NCBI GenBank assembly: GCA_045598845.1
Contig: JAZRUY010000183.1
Span: forward strand, 1-6,548
Origin: JAZRUY01 sp045598845
Lineage (GTDB): Bacteria; Verrucomicrobiota; Lentisphaeria; Victivallales; Victivallaceae
Reading direction: 5' to 3'
Length of the DNA stretch: 6,548 nucleotides
Shown here: positions 1 to 5,600 of the stretch, in pieces
Position numbering within the stretch: position 1 is the stretch's first letter
How the letters are laid out: every line of letters starts with the position of its first letter
Notes under the pieces: generated by a model
The model's database searches: none
The model's input: the letters and a program-made list of their open reading frames with translations, nothing else
What the model was told of the DNA's origin: nothing
Position numbers and translations under genes: made by a program

Positions 1-1105
1 CCAGCAATCCGGCAAGACGGTCGGAAAAAACCAGATCGTCCGGCAGTTCCGCCGCCTGGAGATTGTTGGCGGTGAGCAGTTTTTCCGCCGGAGCGAAGAA
101 TTCATCCGCGGCGGCGCTCAGCGCCGCGGTGTCGGAGCGCAGTTCCGGACGGATGCCCTTGTGCATCAGCAGACCGCGCAGGTCGCCGCGGTTGAACAGC
201 CGGCGCAGCACCCCGGCGAGCGCGGATTTGGAGAGCCGGGCTCCGAGATGGGCGGCGGCATTGTTTTCCAGCGTATGCGCCTCGTCGATGACCAGCGCTC
301 CGTAGCCGGGCAGCAGGGCATCGCCTTCGCCGCCGGCCCGGAGCGCCAGATCGGTGAACAGCAGCGCGTGATTGGCCACCACGATATCGGCGTTTTTCCA
401 GTTTTCCCTCGCCCGGTAGTAAAAACAATCGCCGTAATGCGGGCATTTATGCCCCAGACAGCCGGTGCCGTCGCTGCGTATGAGCTGCCAAAGTTCCTGG
501 GCGATGCTGATTTCATCCCGCTCGCCGCCGCATTCCGGCGAACCGCACCAGCGGATCACGGCGCTCAGGCCGTTTTCGTTCAGCGCGGATGCCAGTTTAT
601 CCTTTTCCTCGCTGTCGAGCAACTCCAGTTTACGCCGGCACAGGTAGTTGGAACGTCCTTTCGCCAGCGCCGCGGTGAACGGGATTCCGGTGATTTCGCG
701 CAGCAGCGGAATATCCCGGTTTATCAACTGCTCCTGCAAATTGATGGTTTCCGTGCTGACCGCCGCCGGCCGGTCAGTTTCACGGCTGCGGTATATGAGA
801 GGGATGAGATAGGCGAAACTTTTACCGATGCCGGTGGGGGCCTCGATACACAGGTTTTCTCCGGCGCACAGCGCTTTCGCCACCGCTTCCGCCATCTTAG
901 CCTGCTGCGGGCGCTGTTCGAAAACGATGCCGCGGGAAGCGGCATATTCCGAAAGTTCCCCTCCGGGGGCGAAAAAGCCGGCGCACTCGTCCGGCAGCCC
1001 GTTGCCGGGAGTTTCCGGAGATGCGGAAGCGGAGACCGTATCGTAATTTATTTCGGCGAAACTTAAATCTCCGCCGCCGGGAAAACCGGAACCGTCTGAA
1101 TTCAA
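1..1105 (-). CDS. dinG: DinG-family ATP-dependent DNA helicase with Fe-S cluster (partial, C-terminus beyond left edge)
   Basis: Superfamily 2 helicase of the XPD/DinG group, which unwinds DNA 5' to 3' and acts on replication and repair intermediates. The 368 visible residues, numbered from a TTG at 1105-1103, include a Q-motif-like stretch (R65-P-Q-Q, near M71), Walker A APTGIGKS (89-96), and the DEAH box VIDEAHTLE (272-280). Four cysteines fit the 4Fe-4S site: C156 (NYLC), C216, C221 and C227. The last three have the C-x4-C-x5-C spacing I recall for E. coli DinG. There is no N-terminal DnaQ-type exonuclease domain; instead about 50 Gly/Pro-rich residues precede the helicase core. The second helicase domain lies outside the window. 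The first in-frame ATG (893-895) falls inside the Q-motif region, so a non-ATG start upstream is needed. The gene follows the zinc-ribbon gene with overlapping stop and start and is probably co-transcribed. Family assignment is firm; YoaA-like versus DinG proper is not resolved. Confidence 0.93.
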   Translation of the reverse strand, partial: MNSDGSGFPGGGDLSFAEINYDTVSASASPETPGNGLPDECAGFFAPGGELSEYAASRGIVFEQRPQQAKMAEAVAKALCAGENLCIEAPTGIGKSFAYLIPLIYRSRETDRPAAVSTETINLQEQLINRDIPLLREITGIPFTAALAKGRSNYLCRRKLELLDSEEKDKLASALNENGLSAVIRWCGSPECGGERDEISIAQELWQLIRSDGTGCLGHKCPHYGDCFYYRARENWKNADIVVANHALLFTDLALRAGGEGDALLPGYGALVIDEAHTLENNAAAHLGARLSKSALAGVLRRLFNRGDLRGLLMHKGIRPELRSDTAALSAAADEFFAPAEKLLTANNLQAAELPDDLVFSDRLAGLL

Positions 1106-1821
1106 CCCTCGTCTCCGCAAAGATAGATCAGATGCATGCAGTTGTCGCACACCGCCGGCTGACCGCGGGTAATCACGGCGAGACTCTGCGGGGTGATCTG
1201 CATTCCGCATCCGCCGCAGACTCCGCCGCGCACCGCGGCGACCGGCGGCATGCCGTCACCGCCGGCAAGTAGCTGCCCGTAGCGCGCCAGCAGATCTCCG
1301 GGAATGCCGGATTCGAGAGGGGCGCGCAGCGGCTCCATCGCCGCTATGTCCTGCTTCAGCCGGTCGGCGAAAGCGGTGTTCTCCGCGTATTCCTCCCGCA
1401 AAGATTCGATGTCGGCCTGCGTTTGCGTTTTCAGCCGCAGAAACGCCGCTTTCTCGCATTCATAATCATCGATCAGCGTGATGAGCAGGGTTTCGAGTTC
1501 ATCGGATTTTTTTTCGTTCAGCGCGACAGTGGAGAGCATCGCCTGATATTCGTCGTTCTTTTTGACCAGCGCCGACTGACGCTGCAGTTTAGCGTTTTCC
1601 TCCGCCAGCGCGGCTATCCGCGCCTCGGTTTCTTCCCGGCGCTGTTTCAGCGACCGCGCTTTTTCCGCGGCGGCGTTGACCCGCGCCACCATTTCGGCCC
1701 GGCGCTTTTTCAGATTCTCCAGATAATCCGGAACCGCGTCCGCCTGCTCCCGCATCGCGCGCACTTTCAGGTCATGTTCCTGTAATTTAAGCAATCTCGT
1801 CAGCCAGTCGGGCATCATCAT
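1102..1821 (-). CDS. Coiled-coil protein with C-terminal C4-type zinc ribbon (CdsZ/FlgZ/CT398-like)
   Basis: A 239-residue protein in two parts. Residues about 10-165 are rich in K, E, R, A, Q and L with few prolines or glycines, as expected of a long antiparallel coiled coil. Residues about 198-239 form a zinc ribbon with CGGC (C202, C205) and CDNC (C225, C228); a further C235 lies near the end. This is the layout of the family formerly DUF164, which includes chlamydial CT398/CdsZ and Helicobacter HP0958/FlgZ. Those members act as adaptors binding sigma-54 or flagellar/type III secretion components, and HP0958 also binds RNA; many other members have no known role. No secretion or flagellar gene is near, so I do not transfer that function. 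The start is one of three consecutive ATGs (1821, 1818, 1815), so the true N-terminus may be one or two residues shorter. The stop overlaps the helicase start. Confidence 0.88.
   Translation of the reverse strand: MMMPDWLTRLLKLQEHDLKVRAMREQADAVPDYLENLKKRRAEMVARVNAAAEKARSLKQRREETEARIAALAEENAKLQRQSALVKKNDEYQAMLSTVALNEKKSDELETLLITLIDDYECEKAAFLRLKTQTQADIESLREEYAENTAFADRLKQDIAAMEPLRAPLESGIPGDLLARYGQLLAGGDGMPPVAAVRGGVCGGCGMQITPQSLAVITRGQPAVCDNCMHLIYLCGDEG
1103..1116 (-). promoter_or_regulatory. Shine-Dalgarno and coupled TTG start of the helicase gene
   Basis: On the minus strand GGAG (1116-1113) lies 7 bases before TTG (1105-1103). The TTG shares two bases with the TGA stop (1104-1102) of the upstream zinc-ribbon gene, giving the overlap TTGA. 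This arrangement suggests translational coupling. The TTG is chosen because no ATG or GTG was seen in this frame before the helicase core. Another TTG at 1120-1118 is possible but would put the ribosome site inside the reading frame. Confidence 0.6.
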
Positions 1822-1824
1822 CAG

Positions 1825-1830
1825 TCCTCC
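1825..1830 (-). promoter_or_regulatory. Shine-Dalgarno of the zinc-ribbon gene
   Basis: GGAGGA on the minus strand lies 3, 6 and 9 bases before the three successive ATG codons at 1821, 1818 and 1815. The usual spacing favours the second or third ATG. This site therefore bears on which Met is used. Confidence 0.7.
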
Positions 1831-1855
1831 ATCGGTTTACAGGTTTTCTTATACT

Positions 1856-1872
1856 TTACTTTCCCAAAGTAA
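1856..1872. repeat. Perfect 7-bp inverted repeat upstream of the zinc-ribbon gene
   Basis: TTACTTT CCC AAAGTAA on the plus strand has perfect 7-bp arms around a 3-base centre, lying 35 bases upstream of the zinc-ribbon start. It could be a weak hairpin or a dyad bound by a regulator. It has no following U-run on the minus strand and only two G/C pairs in the stem, so it is a poor terminator. Function is unknown. Confidence 0.4.
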
Positions 1873-1885
1873 GCCGCATATAGTT

Positions 1886-1978
1886 TCATTTCGTTTTATC
1901 CCGTTTGCCGCAGGTAAACGCTAATATAAACGGCATCAGATACACAGCCAAAACAATTATCAATTTCAACTTTTTCAT
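1886..1978 (-). CDS. Possible small membrane peptide or lipoprotein-like peptide, 30 aa
   Basis: A short reading frame in the gap between metY and the zinc-ribbon gene, on the same strand as both. The peptide begins MKKLK, continues with an uninterrupted hydrophobic stretch of about 17 residues (IIVLAVYLMPFILAF), then T-C-G and a charged tail KRDKTK. This is the shape of a single-pass small membrane protein or of a lipoprotein signal peptide with almost no mature part. The sequence before the cysteine (A-F-T-C) is not a canonical lipobox. AAGG lies 7 bases before the ATG, a usable ribosome site, and an in-frame TAA at 1990-1988 fixes this ATG as the only start. It begins 37 bases after the metY stop and ends 64 bases before the next gene. 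I recognise no family. The AT-rich base composition differs from the neighbouring genes, so a chance ORF in intergenic DNA is a real alternative. Confidence 0.45.
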   Translation of the reverse strand: MKKLKLIIVLAVYLMPFILAFTCGKRDKTK

Positions 1979-2015
1979 TTTCCGGCCTTAATGCTCCATA
2001 CTGTACTGCACCTGG

Positions 2016-3293
2016 TCAGGCAAGATTCAGCGCCTGATCGAAATCCTTCTTGATATCCTCGATATTCTCGATGCCGACCGACAGGCGGATCATATCCGGG
2101 CTGACGCCGGCGGCGGCGAGTTCGGCATCGGAGAGCTGGCGGTGGGTCATGCTGGCGGGATGCAGCACCCCGGTGCGGACATCCGCGACATGCACGACGA
2201 TAGCCGCGAGTTTCAGCGCGTTCATTACCTTTTCACCCGCCGCTTTACCGCCTTTCACCCCGAAGCAGAGTACTCCGCCGGCGCCGCGGGAAAGGTATTT
2301 CCGCGCCGCTTCATACTGCGGAGATGAGGGCAGACCGGGGTAGTTCACCCAGCTGACCTTCGGATGAGCGGAGAGAAATTCCGCCATCGCCAGAGCGTTG
2401 GCGCTGTGCCGCTCCATCCGCAGATGCAGGGTTTCCAGACCGAGATTGGAAAGAAACGCGTTGAACGGCGACATGATGCAGCCGAGGTCGCGGATAAGCT
2501 GCACCCGCAGTTTGACCGAGAACGGCGCGTCCGGAAAGGCATCGCAGTAAATCAGACCGTGATAGGCGGAATCCGGCGAGGTGAATTCCGGAAAATTGCC
2601 GTTGCGCCAGTCGAATCCGCCCTTTTCGATTACGATGCCTCCCAGCGCCATCGCATGGCCGTCGGTGTATTTTGAAGTGGAATGGGTGACTATATCGGCG
2701 CCGAACTCGAACGGCCGGCAGAGAAACGCGGTGGGAAAGGTATTGTCAACGATCAGCGGAAGTCCGCGCCGGTGAGCCGCCGCGGCGAAACGTTCGATGT
2801 CGAGCACGATCAGCGCCGGATTGGCCAGCGCTTCGGCGAATATCGCCCTGGTATTGGGTTTCATGGCGGCCTCGACCTCGGCGGCGGTGGCCTCCGGGGA
2901 TACGAAAGTGACCTCGATGCCCATCTTTATCAGGGTGTTGGTGAAAAGGGATACCGTGCCGCCGTAAAGACTGGATACCGCCAGCACATGGTCGCCGGCG
3001 CGGGCCACGTTCATCACCGCCACGGTGTTGGCGGCCTGTCCCGCGCTCACCGCCACCGCCGCCGCGCCGCCTTCCAGGGCCGCCATCTTGCGTTCAAACG
3101 CCGCCACGGTGGGATTGGCCAGCCGCGAATAAAAAAAACCGTCGGTTTTGAGATCGAACAAGTCGGCCACATCCTGCGCCGAATCGTATTTGAAAGTGGT
3201 GCTCTGATAGAGAGGCAGAGTGCGCGGCTCGCCGTTTTCAGGGGTATATCCGCCCTGTACGGCGATGGTTTCGAACCGGGAATTCTCGTTCAT
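2016..3293 (-). CDS. metY: O-acetylhomoserine sulfhydrylase (PLP-dependent Cys/Met metabolism enzyme)
   Basis: A cytoplasmic PLP enzyme of the Cys/Met (gamma-family) fold that makes homocysteine from O-acetyl-L-homoserine and sulfide, feeding methionine synthesis. The 425-residue length is normal for MetY. Visible motifs are the N-terminal FETIAVQGGY and LPLYQSTTF (residues 7-34), the phosphate-binding YSR (Y55, R57), Y110 that stacks on the cofactor (SLYGGT), D183 that pairs with the pyridine nitrogen (IVDNTF), and the Schiff-base lysine K208 in HSTSKYTDGHA. The C-terminal domain has SVGIENIEDI. The open frame runs further upstream, but the ATG at 3293 is preceded by AGGAGA at 9 bases and homology begins here. 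It diverges from ptsH and heads the leftward gene group. A direct-sulfhydrylation role is inferred from family; cystathionine gamma-synthase or a related lyase is less likely given the length and motifs. Confidence 0.93.
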   Translation of the reverse strand: MNENSRFETIAVQGGYTPENGEPRTLPLYQSTTFKYDSAQDVADLFDLKTDGFFYSRLANPTVAAFERKMAALEGGAAAVAVSAGQAANTVAVMNVARAGDHVLAVSSLYGGTVSLFTNTLIKMGIEVTFVSPEATAAEVEAAMKPNTRAIFAEALANPALIVLDIERFAAAAHRRGLPLIVDNTFPTAFLCRPFEFGADIVTHSTSKYTDGHAMALGGIVIEKGGFDWRNGNFPEFTSPDSAYHGLIYCDAFPDAPFSVKLRVQLIRDLGCIMSPFNAFLSNLGLETLHLRMERHSANALAMAEFLSAHPKVSWVNYPGLPSSPQYEAARKYLSRGAGGVLCFGVKGGKAAGEKVMNALKLAAIVVHVADVRTGVLHPASMTHRQLSDAELAAAGVSPDMIRLSVGIENIEDIKKDFDQALNLA

Positions 3294-3351
3294 AATCGAT
3301 TTTCTCCTGAAATTGTAACATAATGCTGGCGCAAGCGTGCCGTGCAGTGGG

Positions 3352-3380
3352 AATATAGTGCGCGGAGAGGTGAAAAGCAA
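3352..3380 (-). promoter_or_regulatory. Predicted sigma-70-type promoter for metY
   Basis: Reading the minus strand, TTGCTT (3380-3375) is followed by 17 bases and TATATT (3357-3352). The -10 matches the consensus at five of six positions and the -35 at three of six. Transcription would start near 3345, giving a leader of about 50 bases before the metY ATG. Predicted by eye only. Confidence 0.5.
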
Positions 3381-3395
3381 GGTGAAAATTGCTTT
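3374..3395. repeat. Inverted repeat formed by the two facing -35 boxes
   Basis: AAAGCAA (3374-3380) and TTGCTTT (3389-3395) are perfect 7-bp inverted arms separated by 8 bases. The arms contain the -35 hexamers of the two predicted divergent promoters, so the symmetry may simply reflect two matching promoters. It could also be an operator through which one regulator controls both directions. Confidence 0.5.
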
Positions 3396-3417
3396 GCCGG
3401 CCGGGCGGAAGTATATT
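3389..3417 (+). promoter_or_regulatory. Predicted sigma-70-type promoter for the ptsH-ptsI-waaA group
   Basis: TTGCTT (3389-3394), 17 bases, then TATATT (3412-3417). Both boxes and the spacing are identical to the predicted metY promoter on the other strand. Transcription would start near 3424, leaving a leader of about 90 bases that holds the hairpin at 3444-3496. Predicted by eye only. Confidence 0.5.
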
Positions 3418-3440
3418 ATGAGGTTATGCTTATGACACTG

Positions 3441-3484
3441 ACGGTCAACTGAACCGCCGTCGGCCGTGGACGGTCTGAACGCCG
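3441..3484 (+). repeat. Imperfect direct repeat in the ptsH leader
   Basis: ACGGTC-aac-TGAAC-c-GCCG (3441-3459) recurs 29 bases later as ACGGTCTGAACGCCG (3470-3484). All 15 bases of the second copy are found in order in the first copy, which has 3-base and 1-base insertions. It overlaps the hairpin. It may be a local duplication or two related protein-binding sites. Confidence 0.4.
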
Positions 3485-3496
3485 GGTTCTGTTGAC
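3444..3496 (+). promoter_or_regulatory. Structured 5' leader of ptsH: long stem with nested hairpin
   Basis: GTCAACTGAACC (3444-3455) pairs with GGTTCTGTTGAC (3485-3496) at 11 of 12 positions, the exception being a single T-T opposition. Inside it GCCGTC (3456-3461) can pair with GACGGT (3469-3474, one G-U pair) around a 7-base loop. The stem ends 4 bases before the AGGAG at 3501-3505 used by ptsH. No U-run follows, so it is not a plain intrinsic terminator. It may be a leader structure affecting translation or stability, or a DNA dyad bound by a regulator. It matches no riboswitch class that I recognise. Confidence 0.5.
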
Positions 3497-3515
3497 AGAG
3501 AGGAGCGGAGCCGCC

Positions 3516-3806
3516 ATGGCCGGTACGGAAAATTACATTGAACGCAAAGTGACGGTGAAGAACCGGCTCGGCATGCATGCGAGGCCGGCCGGGGAGCTGG
3601 TCAAAATGCTGTCCGGATTCGATGCCGAAATTACTTTGGAACGGGTTGACGGCGCCGGAAGCGCGGAATGCTCCAGCATATTGTCGGTACTGATGCTGGC
3701 GGCCGTAAAGGGGACGGAGCTTCTGCTGAAAGCGGAAGGCGGCGACGCGGTCCGCGCGGCCGATGCGGCGGTCCGCTTTTTCGAGTCCGGATTCGGAGAA
3801 GACTGA
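3516..3806 (+). CDS. ptsH: HPr phosphocarrier protein of the PTS
   Basis: A small cytoplasmic phosphocarrier of 96 residues that accepts phosphate from enzyme I on a histidine and passes it to EIIA proteins. The active-site segment NRLGMHARPAG places the phosphorylated histidine at H21 (H15 of E. coli HPr), followed by the conserved R23 and P24. ECSSILSVLMLAA (51-63) is the regulatory-serine helix; S54 aligns with Ser46, the target of HPr kinase where that enzyme exists. The sequence is slightly longer than the usual 85-90 residues, from a few extra residues at the N-terminus and about two between H21 and S54. The ATG at 3516 is chosen because AGGAG lies 10 bases before it (a second GGAG lies 5 bases before) and the next in-frame start upstream is a TTG inside the leader stem. 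ptsI follows after 5 bases. The gene could equally serve only regulation, since no sugar permease is visible. Confidence 0.95.
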   Translation: MAGTENYIERKVTVKNRLGMHARPAGELVKMLSGFDAEITLERVDGAGSAECSSILSVLMLAAVKGTELLLKAEGGDAVRAADAAVRFFESGFGED

Positions 3807-3811
3807 ACGCG

Positions 3812-5584
3812 ATGCCGATAATCAATCAGACTTATATCGGATGCGCGGTTTCGCCGGGTATCGCGATCGGAAGAGCCAAGCGGGTGATTCCCGCCACCGG
3901 ATACTGCCGGCCGGAGCGTATCGGAATCGAAGAAGGCGCGGAGGAACGGGAAGTAGAGCGTTTCCGCGCGGCGCTGGCGCTTTCGGTACAGCAGCTGGAA
4001 CAGCTGAAAACGCGGCTGGCGGCGGAACTGGCATCCTCCGATACCGCGATTTTCGATGCTCATCTGCTGATAGCCGGCGATAAAATGCTGACGGAGACCG
4101 TCGAGCAAATCATCCGCGGCGAGCGGGTGACGGCGGAATACGCGGTGTATGCCGGCTGTGAGAAAATCTGCGCGGTGTTCGCGGGAGTCGATGACAAATA
4201 TATCGCTGAACGCATCGCCGATATAAAGGACGTGGCGGCCAGGATCGCCGGCAATCTGTCGGATGAAACGGACGGAGGAGAAGGGGATGAGGACGACCGC
4301 CGCATCGCTGTGGCATGCACTCTTTCCCCGTCCGATACCGCCGGCATGGAACAGCGCAAAGTTCTGGGTTTTGTGCTGGAAAAAGGCAGCGCGACCAGCC
4401 ATGCCTCCATTCTTGCCCGCTCCATGCGTATTCCCGCGGTCACCGGCATCCCCGCCGAGGTGATCGGAGCGCTGAACGGCTCCGACCGGCTGATCGTTGA
4501 CGGCTTCACCGGGCGGCTGATCGTCAATCCGGATGAACGCGCCCTGGAAACCTACCGGGTTAAACGCGAGGAACTGGTTTCTTTTTACTCTAAACTCAGC
4601 AGTGAACGCAGTCTGGAGCCGGAAACTCCGGACGGGTTCCGGATTCATCTGGCGGCCAACATCGATTCGGAGGAGCAGTTGTCCGAAGCGGTGGAAAGCG
4701 GCGCTTCCGGTGTCGGGCTGTTCCGCACCGAGTATCTGTTTCTCAACCGCGACGGCCTGCCGGGGGAAGATGAGCAGTTCGAGGTGTACCGCCGTCTGGC
4801 CGGCGCGAGGGAAAATTTCCCGGTGGTGATCCGCACCCTGGATGTAGGCGGGGACAAGACGGGGGAAAAGATTTACCGGACGGATGAGAGCAATCCTTTT
4901 CTTGGGTTGCGTGGTATCAGGCTGTGCCTGCACGAGCGCCAGGATCTGTTTGAAACCCAGTTGCGGGCGCTGCTGCGCGCCGCGGTTTACGGCGATCTGC
5001 GGGTGATGATTCCCATGGTGATCAGCGTGCGCGAAGTCATAGAGGTCAAGTCCATGATCGCCAGGTTGCGCGAACAGTTGATCGGGGAAGGGTACGATAC
5101 GGTGGCAAGGCTGCCGCTGGGAGTGATGATTGAAACCCCGTCCGCCGCGCTGATGGCCGACCGGCTGGCGCCGCTGGTGGATTTTTTCAGCATCGGAACC
5201 AACGATCTGGTGCAGTACACGCTGGCTATCGACCGCGGCAACGCCAGAGTGTCGTATCTGTACCGGCCGTCGCATCCGGCCGTGCTCGAGCTGGTGGGAC
5301 GTACGGCCGCGGCCGCTCGCAGCGCCAGGATTCTGACCTGTATGTGCGGGCAGGCCGCCGCCGAACCGCGCCTGGTGCCGCTGTATGTCGGTCTGGGGGT
5401 GCAGGAACTCAGCATGCCGGTTTCGGCCGTCGCCTTGGTCCGCAGGGTGATCCGTTCGGTGCCGATGTGGGAGATGGAAGCGGCGGCCGGGGAGGCGCTG
5501 AAATGCTCAAACGCTGCCGATACGCTGGCGATATCGGATAAACTTCTGAATAAATATGTGCCGGAACTGGCTAAACTGGAATGA
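3812..5584 (+). CDS. ptsI: PTS enzyme I (phosphoenolpyruvate-protein phosphotransferase)
   Basis: A cytoplasmic enzyme that takes phosphate from phosphoenolpyruvate and transfers it to HPr. The 590 residues compare with about 575 for typical EI. Order: N-terminal domain with GCAVSPGIAIGRA (10-22), HPr-binding helical region, swivelling phosphohistidine domain with GSATSHASILARS (H197, equivalent to E. coli H189), then the PEP-binding barrel. There GLFRTEYLF (R305), RTLDVGGDK (R341), NPFLGLRGIR, MIETPSAA (E441), IGTNDLVQYTLAIDR (D465) and MCGQ (C512, equivalent to C502) are all visible. No GAF domain is present, so this is ordinary EI rather than PtsP/EI-Ntr. An acidic run near 151-162 precedes the phosphohistidine domain. 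Oddity: the residue two after the catalytic cysteine is Q514, where most family members I know have Glu (CGE). It starts 5 bases after ptsH, with GGAG 13 bases upstream inside ptsH, so translation may depend on coupling. Confidence 0.96.
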   Translation: MPIINQTYIGCAVSPGIAIGRAKRVIPATGYCRPERIGIEEGAEEREVERFRAALALSVQQLEQLKTRLAAELASSDTAIFDAHLLIAGDKMLTETVEQIIRGERVTAEYAVYAGCEKICAVFAGVDDKYIAERIADIKDVAARIAGNLSDETDGGEGDEDDRRIAVACTLSPSDTAGMEQRKVLGFVLEKGSATSHASILARSMRIPAVTGIPAEVIGALNGSDRLIVDGFTGRLIVNPDERALETYRVKREELVSFYSKLSSERSLEPETPDGFRIHLAANIDSEEQLSEAVESGASGVGLFRTEYLFLNRDGLPGEDEQFEVYRRLAGARENFPVVIRTLDVGGDKTGEKIYRTDESNPFLGLRGIRLCLHERQDLFETQLRALLRAAVYGDLRVMIPMVISVREVIEVKSMIARLREQLIGEGYDTVARLPLGVMIETPSAALMADRLAPLVDFFSIGTNDLVQYTLAIDRGNARVSYLYRPSHPAVLELVGRTAAAARSARILTCMCGQAAAEPRLVPLYVGLGVQELSMPVSAVALVRRVIRSVPMWEMEAAAGEALKCSNAADTLAISDKLLNKYVPELAKLE

Positions 5585-5600
5585 ATACCGGAGACTTCTT

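Noticed and set aside
161..1066. A 301-codon open frame on the plus strand opposite the helicase gene.
   Set aside because: The minus strand shows Walker A, DEAH box and Fe-S cysteines in one frame. The plus-strand product has no family signature.
2682..3323. A 213-codon plus-strand open frame opposite metY.
   Set aside because: It lies across the conserved PLP-enzyme coding sequence and has the biased composition of an antisense shadow.
3294..3345. A SAM-type riboswitch before metY.
   Set aside because: The predicted leader is only about 50 bases and I see no SAM-I, SAM-II or related conserved core, nor a terminator hairpin with a U-run.
3444..3496. Reading the ptsH leader inverted repeat as transposon ends or an intrinsic terminator.
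   Set aside because: There is no transposase or target-site duplication, the arms are only 29 bases apart, and no U-run follows the stem.
3294..3578. Extension of metY upstream to a 520-residue protein.
   Set aside because: The extra 95 residues resemble no domain, cross the predicted promoters and overlap ptsH. The ATG at 3293 has a good ribosome site and gives the usual family length.
3533..5275. A 580-codon open frame on the minus strand opposite ptsH and ptsI.
   Set aside because: The plus strand carries every EI and HPr motif in full, while the antisense translation is rich in H, Q, R and G with no recognisable domain. Long antisense open frames are expected opposite GC-rich genes.
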